This document shows, piece by piece, positions 44,865 to 56,004 of a stretch of 64,000 bases of DNA; within the stretch, counting starts at the first letter, position 1; each line of letters starts with the position of its first letter. Both the position numbers and the translations under genes were made by a program. The notes under the pieces were generated by a model. It saw only the letters and a program-made list of their open reading frames with translations. It ran no database searches and was not told the origin of the DNA. Where the stretch lies: the NCBI GenBank assembly GCA_902825775.1, contig CADECF010000006.1:31759-95758 (forward strand), in the 5' to 3' direction. Source of the stretch: an uncultured Lysobacteraceae bacterium (GTDB lineage: Bacteria > Pseudomonadota > Gammaproteobacteria > Xanthomonadales > Xanthomonadaceae).

Positions 44865-45860
44865 TCACGGCAACGGCACTTTGTCCAGCAACGCGGCGAC
44901 CAGGCGATCGCCGTCCCAGCCTTCCGCCGTCGCTTCGTAGCTCGGCAGCACGCGGTGGCGCAGCACGTCGGGGGCGATCGCGCGCACATCGTCGGGAGTG
45001 ACGAAATCGCGTCCGGCCAGCCAGGCCCGCGCCCGCGCGCAACGCTCCAGCGCGATCGAGCCGCGCGGACTGGCGCCCCAGGCGATGCGCCGCGCGAGTT
45101 CGGCGTCGTAACGTTGCGCCTCGCGCGAGGCCAGCACCAGTTCGATGAGGTAACGCTCGACCGCCGGCGCCAAATGCAAATCGAGCACGGCGGCGCGCGC
45201 GGCGAACACGTCCGCCAGCGGCATCTTCACCAGCGCCGCCGCGGTCGATTGCAGGGCATCGCGCGCCTGCTGCCGCGCCAGCTTGAGGATTTCGGTCTCG
45301 GCGGCGGCTTCCGGATAGCCGATACGGACGTACATCAGGAAACGGTCGAGCTGGGCTTCGGGCAGCGGGAACGTGCCCTCTTGTTCGATCGGGTTTTGCG
45401 TCGCCATCACCAGGAAAAGCTTGGGCAGCGGATACGTATGGCGGCCGACGGTCACCTGGCGCTCGCCCATCGCTTCCAACAGCGCCGACTGCACTTTGGC
45501 CGGCGCACGGTTGATCTCGTCGGCCAGCAGCACGGGATGGAAAATCGGACCCGGCTGGAACTCGAACCGGCCATCCTGGGGCCGCCACACTTCGGTCCCG
45601 GTCAGGTCGGCGGGCAACAGGTCCGGGGTGAATTGGACGCGGGCGAAATCCGCGTCGAGCCGCGAGGCCAAGGCCCGGATCGCACTGGTCTTGGCCAGCC
45701 CGGGCGCGCCTTCCACCAGCAGATGCCCATCCGCCAGCAAGGCGATCAGCAACCGTTCGATCAGGGCCTGCTGGCCGACGATGCTCTCGGAAAGCCGCGC
45801 CGACAGGGCGCTAAAGGCTTCGTGCAGACGGGTTGAGGCGGGTTCGTTGCGGCTATCCAT
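44865..45860 (-). CDS. MoxR family AAA+ ATPase
   Basis: Protein of 331 aa. Walker A is VEGAPGLAKTSAIRALA, followed by the MoxR signature QFTPDLLPADLTGTEVW, FHPVLLADEINRAPAKVQSALLEAM (Walker B) and ATQNPIEQEGTFPLPEAQLDRF. It is the first gene of the Bat-type operon and probably remodels a partner together with the VWA proteins. Start MDSRNEPA at 45860; a longer in-frame reading to 45980 is not needed. Confidence 0.92.
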   Translation of the reverse strand: MDSRNEPASTRLHEAFSALSARLSESIVGQQALIERLLIALLADGHLLVEGAPGLAKTSAIRALASRLDADFARVQFTPDLLPADLTGTEVWRPQDGRFEFQPGPIFHPVLLADEINRAPAKVQSALLEAMGERQVTVGRHTYPLPKLFLVMATQNPIEQEGTFPLPEAQLDRFLMYVRIGYPEAAAETEILKLARQQARDALQSTAAALVKMPLADVFAARAAVLDLHLAPAVERYLIELVLASREAQRYDAELARRIAWGASPRGSIALERCARARAWLAGRDFVTPDDVRAIAPDVLRHRVLPSYEATAEGWDGDRLVAALLDKVPLP

Positions 45861-45946
45861 TCTCGATCGCGGCCGGTAGGGTTCCAGGCGCAGTTTGACC
45901 GAAGCCGGGCCGAATGGTTCGCCCGGCACGCAGTACGGTGCGGCCG

Positions 45947-45974
45947 AAAAACGAACGGGGCCTGAAGGCCCCGT
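45947..45974 (-). terminator. Rho-independent terminator of the pil operon
   Basis: On the minus strand ACGGGGCC-TTCA-GGCCCCGT forms an 8-bp stem followed by TCGTTTTTCGG. It lies 28 bp beyond the pilQ stop. Confidence 0.82.
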
Positions 45975-46001
45975 CGTCAAAGCGTTGCGAATGCGCCGCC
46001 G

Positions 46002-47915
46002 TCAGTTGGGCCGCTGCGCGACGCGGAGCACCTTGGGCGTCACGAAGATCAGCAACTCGGCCTTTTCCTTGGTGCGGCTCTTCTTCTTGAAGAGATTGCC
46101 CAGGAACGGGATGTCGCCGAGGAACGGCACCTTGGTGACGCTGTTGCGGTCGGTGAATTCGTACACGCCGCCGATCACCACGGTCTGGCCGTCGTCGACC
46201 AGCGCCGCAGTATTGACCTCGCGCTTGGCGATCTGCGGCACGTTGCCGATCGAAGTATCGAGCGTGCCGACGACTTCGTCTTTCTTGACGTTCAACGCCA
46301 GGAACACGCGGTTGTCGTTGGTGATGGTGGGCGTGACCTTGAGTTCGAGCAGCACGTCTTTGAACTGCACGTTCGGCAGCGCCTGGCCGCCGCCGGTGCC
46401 TACGCCGGTCAGGGTGACGTAACCGACTTCCTGGCCCTGCCTGATCACCGCCTCGCGCTGGTTGCTGGTCAGCACGCGCGGATTGGAGATCACTTCGCCG
46501 CGGCCTTCGCGCTGCAGCGCGGACAGTTCCAGATCGATCGAGAAATTGGCGCCCAGCAGCGTGTAGGCGATCGAACCCGCCGGATCGGTGACCGGGAGGT
46601 TGACGTTCAGGCCGCTCGGGATCTCGTGCTCGCCATCGTTGATGATCGAAACGTTGTCTTCCAGATTGCCGCTGATGACGCCGGTATTGCCGCCGTACTG
46701 CTTGGTGCCGGCCACGCCGAAACGGGCGCCCAGCTCGCGAACGAAGGTGTCGGTGGCGATCACGATGCGGGCTTCGATCAGCACCTGGTCGACCGGCCGG
46801 TCGATCTCGTAGATCACCCGCTTCATCGCTTCGATCTTCTTCGGGATGTCGCTGATCATCAACGTATTGGTGCGGGCGTCGGCCACCAGGCGTCCGCGTG
46901 GCGACAGGAAGCCGCTATCGTTGTTGGTTGTGCCGCCGCTCTGCCCGCCGCTGCTGCTGCCGATGCCCTTGGCCTCGGTCAAGGCTTTGTAGATGTCGAC
47001 CGCGTTGTGATAGTTGATGCGCACGAATTCGGTGGCCAGGTCCTCGCGGTTCTCCAGCTCGATACGGGCGTTCTCGCGGTCCTGCTCCGACTTGGCGATT
47101 TCCGCCTGCGGCGCCACCCAGATCACATTGCCGTCGCGGCGCTTGTCCAGGCCCTTGGCGCGCATGACGATTTCCAGCGCCTGGTCCCAAGGCACGTTGA
47201 TCAGGCGCACGGTGATGTTGCCCTGCACGGTGTCGGAAGCCACCAGATTGAGTTTGGATTCCTCGGCGATGAACTGCAGCACCGTGCGTACCGGCACGTC
47301 CTGGAAGTTGAACGACACCGGCGCGCCGGTGAAGACCTTCGCCGGCGCCGCCTGGCCGGCCGCGATGGCCGATTTCACGGCCCCGCGTGCCTGCGACGAC
47401 GCGCGCGGCACCACTTCGACGATGTAGTCGCGGCCGGTCTGGTAGGCCAGCGATTCGTAGGGGCCGCTGGTGCTCAGCACCAGGCGCGTGCCCTTGCCGT
47501 TGCCCTGGGCGTCGATCTGACGGACCGGGGTGGCGAAATCGGTAACGTTGAGCGGCCTTTGCAATGCCGGCGGCAGCGAAGCGTTGCCGACATCGACGAT
47601 CACATCCGAGCCGTCCTTGCGCAGGTCGGGCATCGCGCCGTCGCCGCTGAAGCGCAGGATCAGCTTGCCCGCGCCGCCGTCGCCGCGCTTGAAGTCGATG
47701 TTGGAGACTTCGAGGGCGCCCGGTACGCGGGTGGCCGGATCGACCGCCGACATCGTGGTCTGCTGGACAGGCTTGGCCGCTACCGTCGGCGCATCCGCTG
47801 CGCCGACGCCGGAGGCCGCGGCCAACAGGCCGCAGGCCAAACCGCCGAGCACCGTCAGGCGCGCGGTTTTAGCGGGGCCGGCCGCGTGAGAGCGGTGGGC
47901 GTTGAACTGGCTCAT
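46002..47915 (-). CDS. pilQ: Type IV pilus secretin PilQ
   Basis: Outer-membrane secretin of 637 aa through which the type IV pilus passes. Signal peptide near residues 15-40. An AMIN domain region (VSNIDFKRGDGGAGKLILRF) is followed by the secretin/TonB short N-terminal domain (FQDVPVRTVLQFIAEESKLN), N1 domain and the secretin core (VISNPRVLTSNQREAVIRQG, GQTVVIGGVYEF, FLGDIPFLGNLFKKK). Shorter than the roughly 710-aa Pseudomonas protein because it seems to have one AMIN copy. The start at 47915 has GGGGAAAG upstream. Last gene of pilMNOPQ. Confidence 0.96.
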   Translation of the reverse strand: MSQFNAHRSHAAGPAKTARLTVLGGLACGLLAAASGVGAADAPTVAAKPVQQTTMSAVDPATRVPGALEVSNIDFKRGDGGAGKLILRFSGDGAMPDLRKDGSDVIVDVGNASLPPALQRPLNVTDFATPVRQIDAQGNGKGTRLVLSTSGPYESLAYQTGRDYIVEVVPRASSQARGAVKSAIAAGQAAPAKVFTGAPVSFNFQDVPVRTVLQFIAEESKLNLVASDTVQGNITVRLINVPWDQALEIVMRAKGLDKRRDGNVIWVAPQAEIAKSEQDRENARIELENREDLATEFVRINYHNAVDIYKALTEAKGIGSSSGGQSGGTTNNDSGFLSPRGRLVADARTNTLMISDIPKKIEAMKRVIYEIDRPVDQVLIEARIVIATDTFVRELGARFGVAGTKQYGGNTGVISGNLEDNVSIINDGEHEIPSGLNVNLPVTDPAGSIAYTLLGANFSIDLELSALQREGRGEVISNPRVLTSNQREAVIRQGQEVGYVTLTGVGTGGGQALPNVQFKDVLLELKVTPTITNDNRVFLALNVKKDEVVGTLDTSIGNVPQIAKREVNTAALVDDGQTVVIGGVYEFTDRNSVTKVPFLGDIPFLGNLFKKKSRTKEKAELLIFVTPKVLRVAQRPN

Positions 47916-47929
47916 GTGCTTTCCCCTAA

Positions 47930-48478
47930 TCATTTGTCTTCCAGCGCCACCGTGGCCGGGCGTTCCAACCAGCCCCCTGCGCCGTCCGGTACCAATTCCA
48001 CTAGCTCGATACGGTCTTCAAAAACCGCGGTCACGCGGCCATCGCTTTGGCCCATGTATTCGCCCGGCACCACGCGATAGGTCACTTTGTCCGGCGCCAT
48101 CACCAACCCTACCACCCTGGAACCGAGGCCCAGGGTGCCGACCATGTCCAAGCTGTCGAGCGGGAACTGCTCGAGCTGCTGCTTGCGGCGCTGCGCATTG
48201 GGACGCGGGCCGCTGCCTTCGTTAGTGTTGGTGAAAGCCGTACTGAAAGGATCGCGCATGCCTTGAGCCGCATATTCGAAACTTTCGAACTGCTGCATCA
48301 ACGGAATCTGTTCCAGCGGCGGCGCGGGCCGCGCGCGCACTTCGGCGACCCACTTTTCCAAGTTTGGGGCTTCGCCCGGCGTGCTGGTGACGCTGCGGCC
48401 GCAGCCGCTGGCGGCCAGGATCGCGAACAACGCCAGCAGGCTCGCGCCGGTGCGCGGGAATGTCAGACCACGGCTCAT
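47930..48478 (-). CDS. pilP: Type IV pilus assembly lipoprotein PilP
   Basis: Inner-membrane lipoprotein of 182 aa that links the PilMNO platform to PilQ. The lipobox is LAASGC near residue 26. The segment RDPFSTAF and a C-terminal beta domain (LDSLDMVGTLGLGSRVVGLV, YRVVPGEYMGQSDGRVTAV) are family features. It overlaps pilO by 4 bp and is 14 bp from pilQ. Confidence 0.94.
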   Translation of the reverse strand: MSRGLTFPRTGASLLALFAILAASGCGRSVTSTPGEAPNLEKWVAEVRARPAPPLEQIPLMQQFESFEYAAQGMRDPFSTAFTNTNEGSGPRPNAQRRKQQLEQFPLDSLDMVGTLGLGSRVVGLVMAPDKVTYRVVPGEYMGQSDGRVTAVFEDRIELVELVPDGAGGWLERPATVALEDK

Positions 48479-49188
48479 CGCTGGCCTCCCGTCGGTGCGG
48501 CTGCAGCGGCAGGCGCGGGCGCCGGCGCTGGAGGCTGTCCGGGTACGGCAGCAGGCTGTTGGGCCTGGGTTTCCTCGTCATCGAGGTAACGATAGGTCTT
48601 GACCGTGCCGGCCAATTCCAGACCGTCGCTGGTCGGCGTGATCTTGCCGTCCTTGTTGCGCGGTTTCAGCGAGATGTTATGGAAGGTCATGATCACCACG
48701 CGCGGCAGAGAGGCTACGCCGCTGACGAAAGCGCCGAACTGGTGATAGCTGCCGATCATGCGCAGGCTGATCGGCTTCTCGGCGTAGAACTCCTTCGGCA
48801 CCTCGGGCTCGGGCTGGAACAGCTCGTTCTGCAGGCCCGTGGCGAGCGCCGTCTGCGAGATGTCGACGATCAGGTCGGGCATCTCGGTCTTGCTGGGCAG
48901 TTGCCGCAGCATCTGCTGCAACACCTGCTCCATCTGCGCGAGCTGCTGCTTGAGCGGCTCGAGATTCGCGGCCCGGCCCTGCTTCTCTTCGAATTCGGCG
49001 CGCAGCTGCGATTCCTTGCTTTCCAGTCCGGCCAGTTCATCGCGCTTGTCGCGTACGAACAGCCAGTAGGCCAGGAATACGATCACCAAGCCGAGGATCA
49101 CGCAGAAGCCGATCTTGGCCTGCTGCGGCCAACCGCCGATGTTGTTGAAATCGAGTTCTTTGAGCGAAACCTTCTTTTTTTGGTTCAT
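48475..49188 (-). CDS. pilO: Type IV pilus assembly protein PilO
   Basis: Bitopic inner-membrane protein of 237 aa. A cytoplasmic start (VSLKELDFNNIGGWP) leads to one membrane helix (IGFCVILGLVIVFLAYWLFV), a coiled coil (ELAGLESKESQLRAEFEEKQ) and a ferredoxin-like domain. It forms a heterodimer with PilN. The C-terminal tail is Ala/Pro-rich. ATGA overlaps with pilN and pilP. Confidence 0.94.
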   Translation of the reverse strand: MNQKKKVSLKELDFNNIGGWPQQAKIGFCVILGLVIVFLAYWLFVRDKRDELAGLESKESQLRAEFEEKQGRAANLEPLKQQLAQMEQVLQQMLRQLPSKTEMPDLIVDISQTALATGLQNELFQPEPEVPKEFYAEKPISLRMIGSYHQFGAFVSGVASLPRVVIMTFHNISLKPRNKDGKITPTSDGLELAGTVKTYRYLDDEETQAQQPAAVPGQPPAPAPAPAAAAAPTGGQR

Positions 49189-49858
49189 GACGCCGCTCCC
49201 CCCGTGGCTTTGGCAGGCGCAGCTGGCGTTGCGGCCGGCGGCGTTGCGGCCGGCACCGTGCCGGCGGCCTCGCCTTCCTTGGGCGCATTCGGATTGGCCA
49301 GTTTCACCTGCAGCGTGAATGCGTAGGGCAGCACGATATTGTTCGACGACGGGATCACCACCGTCTTGTCGGCGTCCTTGGCTTCGATCACGTTGACCTC
49401 GGGGTTGGTCATCCAGCCCGAACTTTCGAGGTTACGCATGTAGGTGGCCACGCGCGCGTTGGATTGCGAGCGGCCTTCCAGCGTCAGCAGTTCGCCCTCC
49501 TGCTTGATCCCGGTCAGGATCACGCCGTCGGGAATGGTGCGCACCAGCGAATCGAACAGGTGCACCATCTGGTAGCGGTTGACCTGCAGTTCCTCGATGA
49601 CCTTCTTGCGGGCCAGCAGGCGGCCCTTCTTTTCGTCCAGCAGCTTGATCTCGTCGATCTGCTTCTGGACCTTGTCGATCTCGCCCTGCAGGAAGGTATT
49701 GCGGTCGGTCTGGCCGCTGATCTGGCTGTTGTAATAGCCGATGATGAAGAACGACAGCAGCGCAGCGATCAGGGCCGACATGCCCAGCATCACGTAAAAC
49801 TCCTGCTGGCGCTGCTTGCGCCGTTCGGCGCGCCAGGGGAGCAGGTTGATCTTAGACA

Positions 49859-49859
<1 letters not shown>
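49185..49859 (-). CDS. pilN: Type IV pilus assembly protein PilN
   Basis: Inner-membrane protein of 224 aa. The N-terminal cytoplasmic motif INLLPWRAERRKQRQQEF binds PilM. A membrane helix (MSALIAALLSFFIIGYY), a coiled coil and a ferredoxin-like domain follow. The C-terminus is Ala/Thr/Pro-rich, longer than usual. It shares one base with the pilM stop and overlaps pilO by 4 bp. Confidence 0.94.
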
Positions 49860-50941
<1,082 letters not shown>

Positions 50942-50968
50942 TTACAAGCACTTACTACGTGGGCACAT

Positions 50969-50997
50969 TAAATAACGGACTTTTCACAGCCTGGCAA
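50969..50997 (-). promoter_or_regulatory. Candidate sigma-70 promoter for pilMNOPQ
   Basis: On the minus strand, TTGCCA (50997-50992) and TATTTA (50974-50969) are separated by 17 bp, about 50 bp before the pilM GTG. The surrounding sequence is unusually AT-rich for this region. This is a pattern match only. Confidence 0.5.
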
Positions 50998-51156
50998 TCC
51001 CCCCACCGCCTCTGGATAGCCGAGCTGTGACCGTTATCGCCCATTCAACGTTCGATACGGCCCTGATAGGTCAGTCCCCAACAGCCAGGCGGTAGCGGTC
51101 CCCAGGTCATCTATACTCCGCCGTTACGACATCCGCAATCGGAAGCCGCCCGCTCC

Positions 51157-53643
51157 ATGTCCCGTTTACGACGTTTGCTGCGCTGGGGACTGATCGCCTC
51201 CGCCGGCCTGATCCTGCTCGGCCTCCTGGCCGTCGGCACCCTCTATTACGTAGTTTCCTCCAAGCTCCCGGACGCGCAGACCCTGCGCAACGTCGAGCTG
51301 CAGGAACCGCTGTACGTTTATGCCCGCGACGGCCGCCTGATGGCGCTGTTCGGCGAAAGCCGTCGCTACCCGGTGCAGATCACGCAAGTTCCGGACCAGG
51401 TGAAGCAGGCCTTCATCGCCATCGAAGACGCGCGCTTCTACAAGCACCACGGCGTGGACTACAAGGGCATCGGGCGCGCGATCTGGCTGCTGGCCACCAC
51501 CGACGACAAGCGCGTACCGGGCGGCTCCACCATCACCCAACAGGTCGCCCGCCAATTCTTCCTGAGTTCGGAATACAGCTACACGCGCAAGCTGGCCGAG
51601 ATGCTGCTGGCGATCAAGATGGAGCGCGAGCTGAGCAAGGACGAGATCTTCGAGCTCTATCTCAACAAGAGCTTCTTCGGCAACCGCACTTACGGCATCG
51701 GCGCGGCCGCCGAGTACTACTACGGCAAGTCGCTGCAGCAATTGACCTTGGACGAGATCGCCACGCTCGCCGGCGTGCCCAAATTCCCGTCCAGCGGCAA
51801 TCCGATCAGCAACCCCGAGCGCAACCGCATCCGCCGCGACTACATCCTCGACCGCATGGCCGAGCTGAAGTACATCAGCTCCGCGCAGGCCAGCCAGGCC
51901 AAGGCGCAGCCGATGCACGCGACGCCGCATGAGCGCCCGGTCGAGGTGTATGCGCCGTACGTGGCCGAGATGGTGCGCCAGGAAATGATCGCGCGCTTCG
52001 GCGGCGACGTGCTGACCAAGGGCTACCACGTCACCACCACCATCGATCCGACCATGCAGGCCGCGGCCGACATCGCGGTGCGCCAAGGCTTGCGCGTGTA
52101 CGACCACCGCCATGGCTGGAACAAGATCGAGCAGCACTTCGATCTGGCCGCCGACGAGGACACGGCCGCCATCGCAGCGCGCCTGCGCAGCATTCCGACG
52201 CAGGCGGGGCTGGTTCCCGCAATCGTCTCCGCCACCGGCAACGACGGCAGCGCGACGGTGGTGCTGGCCGACGGCAGCGAAGTGGCGCTGCCCGCCTCGG
52301 CCGGCGCGCGCTGGCCGGGCAAGAGTCCGGCCGCGCTGTACAAGCGCGGCGACGTGGCGCGCATCCGCCGCAGCGGCGAGAAAGACAAAGAAGACGAGTG
52401 GCTGATCGACCAGCTGCCGCGCGCGCAAGCCACGCTGGTATCGCTGGAGCCGGAAACCGGTGCGCTGCGAGCGCTGATCGGCGGTTACAGCTTCGCCGGC
52501 AACAAGTTCAATCGCGCCACGCAGGCGCGGCGCCAACCGGGTTCCAGCTTCAAGCCGTTCCTCTACGCCGCCGCTTTCGAACGCGGCTTCAACCCGGCCT
52601 CGATCGTGCTCGATGCGCCGGTCGTGTTCCGCGACCGCCGCGGCCATATGTGGCGCCCGCAGAACGACAGCGGCAATTTCGCCGGCCCGATGCGCTTGCG
52701 CGAGGCGCTGGTGCAGTCGCGCAACTTGGTCTCGGTGCGCCTGCTCGACGCGATCGGTGTCGACTACGCGCGCCGCTACATCAGCCACTTCGGCTTCGAC
52801 GAAGCGCAACTGCCGCCCAACCTGTCGATGTCGCTCGGCACCGCATCGCTGGCGCCGCTGGATGTCGCGCGCGGTTATGCGGTGTTCGCCAACGGCGGCT
52901 TCCAGGTCAAGGCCTGGTACATCGACGAGGTCAAGGATCGCGCCGGCCAAGTGATCTTCAAAGAAAAGCCGCCGACCGCCTGCCACGGCTGCGGCCAGCG
53001 CGCTGGCCAGGAACGCGCCTCGTCGAGCATCGTCGACGGCTTCGATCTGGGTCCGGTGGCCGCCAAGGCGCCCGCGCCGAAACCGGCGAAGAACGGCAAG
53101 GACAGCAAAGAACCGGATCCCGAAGCGATCACGGTCGCCGCCGATCCGAATGCGGTGCTGGCCCCGCGCGCGATCGACGAACGCGTCGCCTACCAACTGG
53201 TGTCGATGATGCGCGACGTGGTCCAGCGCGGCACAGGCACTGCGGCCAAGGTGCTGGGCCGCGACGACGTCGGCGGCAAGACCGGCTCCACCAACGATCA
53301 CCGCGACGCCTGGTTCTCGGGCTTCGGCGGCAACCTGGTCACCACGGTCTGGGTGGGCCGCGACGATTTCCGCTCGCTCGGCTACCGCGAATACGGCGGC
53401 AAGGCCGCGCTGCCGATCTGGATCGACTACATGCGCGTCGCGTTGAAGGACGTGCCGCTCGCGCGCAACGATCCGCCCGAAGGCATGATCAAGGTCTCGG
53501 TGGGCGCCAACGGCACCTTGTTGCCCGATGGCAGCGGCGGCATCGTCGAGTACGTGAAGGTCGAAGACCTGGAGCGCATGGAGACCTACACCAACTACGA
53601 CACCGAACAGGCGCCCGACGAAGCCGCGTTCGACATCTTCTAG
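51157..53643 (+). CDS. mrcA: Penicillin-binding protein 1A (bifunctional peptidoglycan synthase)
   Basis: Inner-membrane enzyme of 828 aa that polymerises glycan strands and cross-links peptides. Membrane helix at about 9-32. The glycosyltransferase 51 domain has the catalytic Glu in [18 protein letters not shown] and [16 protein letters not shown]. The transpeptidase has the active Ser in [17 protein letters not shown], and KTGSTND. A low-complexity Ala/Pro/Lys insert near residues 605-670 carries CHGCGQ. It is divergent from pilM, the arrangement seen across gammaproteobacteria. Its TAG is directly followed by a family D repeat. Confidence 0.96.
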   Translation: MSRLRRLLRWGLIASAGLILLGLLAVGTLYYVVSSKLPDAQTLRNVELQEPLYVYARDGRLMALFGESRRYPVQITQVPDQVKQAFIAIEDARFYKHHGVDYKGIGRAIWLLATTDDKRVPGGSTITQQVARQFFLSSEYSYTRKLAEMLLAIKMERELSKDEIFELYLNKSFFGNRTYGIGAAAEYYYGKSLQQLTLDEIATLAGVPKFPSSGNPISNPERNRIRRDYILDRMAELKYISSAQASQAKAQPMHATPHERPVEVYAPYVAEMVRQEMIARFGGDVLTKGYHVTTTIDPTMQAAADIAVRQGLRVYDHRHGWNKIEQHFDLAADEDTAAIAARLRSIPTQAGLVPAIVSATGNDGSATVVLADGSEVALPASAGARWPGKSPAALYKRGDVARIRRSGEKDKEDEWLIDQLPRAQATLVSLEPETGALRALIGGYSFAGNKFNRATQARRQPGSSFKPFLYAAAFERGFNPASIVLDAPVVFRDRRGHMWRPQNDSGNFAGPMRLREALVQSRNLVSVRLLDAIGVDYARRYISHFGFDEAQLPPNLSMSLGTASLAPLDVARGYAVFANGGFQVKAWYIDEVKDRAGQVIFKEKPPTACHGCGQRAGQERASSSIVDGFDLGPVAAKAPAPKPAKNGKDSKEPDPEAITVAADPNAVLAPRAIDERVAYQLVSMMRDVVQRGTGTAAKVLGRDDVGGKTGSTNDHRDAWFSGFGGNLVTTVWVGRDDFRSLGYREYGGKAALPIWIDYMRVALKDVPLARNDPPEGMIKVSVGANGTLLPDGSGGIVEYVKVEDLERMETYTNYDTEQAPDEAAFDIF

Positions 53644-53764
53644 GTAGGGTGGGCCTTGGCCCACCATTGCCATCTCTCGAGTCGCGCAGCCAATCCAGCG
53701 GAGTCGCCGCCGGAGGTTCGGCGCCGTCTGCGATACGACGATGGTGGGCCAAGGCCCACCCTAC
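53644..53764. repeat. Inverted repeat pair, family D
   Basis: The 22-bp arm at 53644-53665 begins at the base after the mrcA stop codon and is perfectly inverted at 53743-53764. The arms are identical to those at 10809-10895, while the 77-bp spacer is unrelated. Confidence 0.9.
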
Positions 53765-53826
53765 GATGCGTTGACGTCGCCGGCAAATCGGTTACAGTCG
53801 CCGCAGGCTTTGACCGGGAGCTCGCG

Positions 53827-54474
53827 ATGATGCACCACGCCCGTCAGCACGCCGAGACGCGCACCCGCGAGCGTCGTCGCCGTCTCGCCCACGAAGCCGC
53901 ACGGCTGATGGCCGAAGGCGGCATCCGCGACTATCACCAGGCCAAGCTGAAAGCCGCGCAACGGCTCGGCATCCACGACGACGCATCGCTGCCGCGCAAT
54001 CGCGAGATCGAAGACGCGCTGCGCGAGTACCAGCGCCTGTTCCTGGGCGACGCGCAAGCGATAGGCCTGCGCACGAGACGCGAAGCCGCCCTGCGCGCCC
54101 TGGAATTCTTCGCCGATTTCGATGCGCGCCTGACCGGCCCGGTACTCGACGGCACCGCCGACGCCAACGCACCGGTCACGCTGCAGTTGTACACCGACGA
54201 CGCCGATGCGGTGCCGCGCTTCCTCGAAGAGCATCGCATCCCCGCGGAAGCGCGCAGCCGCCACGTGCGCCTGGACCGCGAACGCGGCGACGTATTTCCG
54301 GTATGGCTGTTCAGCGCCGAGGAACTGACCTTCGATCTCACTGTGCTGCCCTCTGACGTGCTGCGGCAGGCACCGCTCTCTAACGTCGACGAGAAACCGA
54401 TGAAGCGCGCCTCCGCATCGCAGCTTCGGCAACGGCTTGCCGAAGATGAAATCGCCGGCTACGAGAAACGCTAG
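53827..54474 (+). CDS. Conserved-looking hypothetical protein
   Basis: Protein of 215 aa, cytosolic. The basic N-terminus (RQHAETRTRERRRRLAHEAA) leads to MAEGGIRDYHQAKLKAAQRLGI, then DDASLPRNREIEDALREYQR and a C-terminal beta region (TLQLYTDDADAVPRFLEEHR, FPVWLFSAEELTFDLTVLP). It looks like a single-copy nucleotidyltransferase-associated or regulatory protein, but I cannot name a family. GGGAG precedes the ATG; 53830 is an alternative start. Confidence 0.65.
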   Translation: MMHHARQHAETRTRERRRRLAHEAARLMAEGGIRDYHQAKLKAAQRLGIHDDASLPRNREIEDALREYQRLFLGDAQAIGLRTRREAALRALEFFADFDARLTGPVLDGTADANAPVTLQLYTDDADAVPRFLEEHRIPAEARSRHVRLDRERGDVFPVWLFSAEELTFDLTVLPSDVLRQAPLSNVDEKPMKRASASQLRQRLAEDEIAGYEKR

Positions 54475-54541
54475 CGACGCTGTCCTAAGCCTCGCCCTTT
54501 TCCCGTGTTCGATCGTGGACCTAAGAGGTAATGGACAACAT

Positions 54542-55174
54542 ATGACAGAAAACAAACGAGGGCGGCGCGCCCAAGCGTGGTTCATCGCAGTGGCGGCGTT
54601 GGCGCTGGCTGCGGCGGCCTATTGGCAATGGATGCAGCCGCGGCAGAATGCGGCAAACGTCGAAACGCAAGATAGCCTCGCCCAACCGCAAACCGAGGCG
54701 CCGCTGGATGCCACGTCCGAACCCTCCGATGCGCGCCGCCCTGCACCGCCGCGGATCCGTAGCGAGCCCCCGCAATCGCGCGCCGAACGCTTTCTCGGCT
54801 ACGAAACCCTCTACCGCAACGATGCGCCCGACCCAGCGTGGTCGGTCAAAGCCGAAAAGGACCTGATGGATGCGGCCAGCGAGCCGGCACTGACGCAGTT
54901 CGGCGTTCCGGAGAAATACCAGGCGCAATGCATGGGCCGGCTTTGCAAGATCGATATGGAGTTCGCCACTTCCGCTCAGGCCAACGATTGGGCCGAACTT
55001 TACGTCGTCGAAACCGGTGGCGTGCTGACTTCGGTGCAGACCCAGATCACGTCTCTGCCGGGCGGCCGGGCCGGTTTGACGCTGTTCGGTACGCGCAGCG
55101 GTTCCGAGGCCTTGCTTCGCAATTCTTCTGTTCAGCCAACTCCCTCGCAGCCCGATCGCAACCACAACCGATAA
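54542..55174 (+). CDS. Hypothetical single-pass membrane protein
   Basis: Protein of 210 aa. A basic start (ENKRGRRAQ) precedes a membrane helix (AWFIAVAALALAAAAYWQWM), a long Pro/Glu/Arg linker and a small domain with QCMGRLCKIDMEF, whose two cysteines could form a disulfide in the periplasm. AGAGGT lies 14 bases before the ATG, a rather long spacing. No family recognised. Confidence 0.6.
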   Translation: MTENKRGRRAQAWFIAVAALALAAAAYWQWMQPRQNAANVETQDSLAQPQTEAPLDATSEPSDARRPAPPRIRSEPPQSRAERFLGYETLYRNDAPDPAWSVKAEKDLMDAASEPALTQFGVPEKYQAQCMGRLCKIDMEFATSAQANDWAELYVVETGGVLTSVQTQITSLPGGRAGLTLFGTRSGSEALLRNSSVQPTPSQPDRNHNR

Positions 55175-55279
55175 GCATCCCCTCGGGCATGGGCTCCGAT
55201 TTGACCGGTCCCAAGGCGAAACCGCGTAAAGGTGATTAGCCACCATCAATCGGCGGCTTCATCACTCTGGGGGAGTCTC

Positions 55280-55825
55280 GTGAACAAACATTCCTGTACC
55301 GCCTTGGCGGTGACGCTGTTCGTCGCCGGTACGCTTGCCAGCCCGTCCGTGTCGGCCGCCAAGGTCGCGCGCGAAACGCTGGTCCATGCGCCCGGCAGCT
55401 GCGTCCCGTTCGCACCGACCGGCAATGTCCGCTATACCTCGGTCGGCGTGCGCAACGCCGGCACCAGCACGTTCTATATTTCTTGCAGCGTACTCGCCGA
55501 TTGGGACAACGGACTGGAGGACGCGGGCGCCTATCGCGTTTACCTGAGCTTGGCCAACAATGCGGCCGATGACGTGACGGTCAACTGCACACTTCGCCCA
55601 GGCTATGCGATCTCCGCTTCGACCACGTCCGGAGGCGCGTTCCCCCGTTCCACCGTCGTGTCGGCAGGAAGCAGTTCCGCCATCGAGTGGATCGCGTCGA
55701 CGGTGTACCAATCCGAAGACTTCAAGTTCGGCACGCCGAACATCACCTGCACGCTGCCGGTCGGCGCCGAGCTCCGTTACATCTACATCACCGGCGACGA
55801 AGAAGTAGGCGCGCTGGAGATCTGA
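55280..55825 (+). CDS. Four-cysteine exported protein, paralogue 1 of 4 (most divergent)
   Basis: Protein of 181 aa starting at GTG 55280 with GGGGGAG upstream. Signal peptide ALAVTLFVAGTLASPSVSA. The mature part has GSCVPFAPTGNVRYTSVGVR, NAGTSTFYISC, VNCTLRPGY and ITCTLPVGAEL, the same four cysteines and blocks as the next three genes. The middle is beta-rich and lacks charged active-site clusters. It is likely a periplasmic or secreted beta-sandwich protein. Function unknown. Confidence 0.75.
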   Translation: MNKHSCTALAVTLFVAGTLASPSVSAAKVARETLVHAPGSCVPFAPTGNVRYTSVGVRNAGTSTFYISCSVLADWDNGLEDAGAYRVYLSLANNAADDVTVNCTLRPGYAISASTTSGGAFPRSTVVSAGSSSAIEWIASTVYQSEDFKFGTPNITCTLPVGAELRYIYITGDEEVGALEI

Positions 55826-56004
55826 CGATTCGCGTGCCGCCGTAATCGGCGGCACTCACGGCCGTATCCATTCCCATCCCCCCATCCCGGAACGTCGGCT
55901 CGCGTCGCGTTCGAAGGCGTCTTGTCGTACCCCGCTGCTTTAGCTCGACCTTGTTTTTTCTCACCATCGCCCGGCCAGGGCTTATCACAAAGGAGATTTT
56001 CCAA

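Noticed and set aside
51166-53673. An 835-codon minus-strand frame opposite mrcA
   Set aside because: Mirror frame of a complete PBP1A gene; it has no recognisable motif and no ribosome-binding site.
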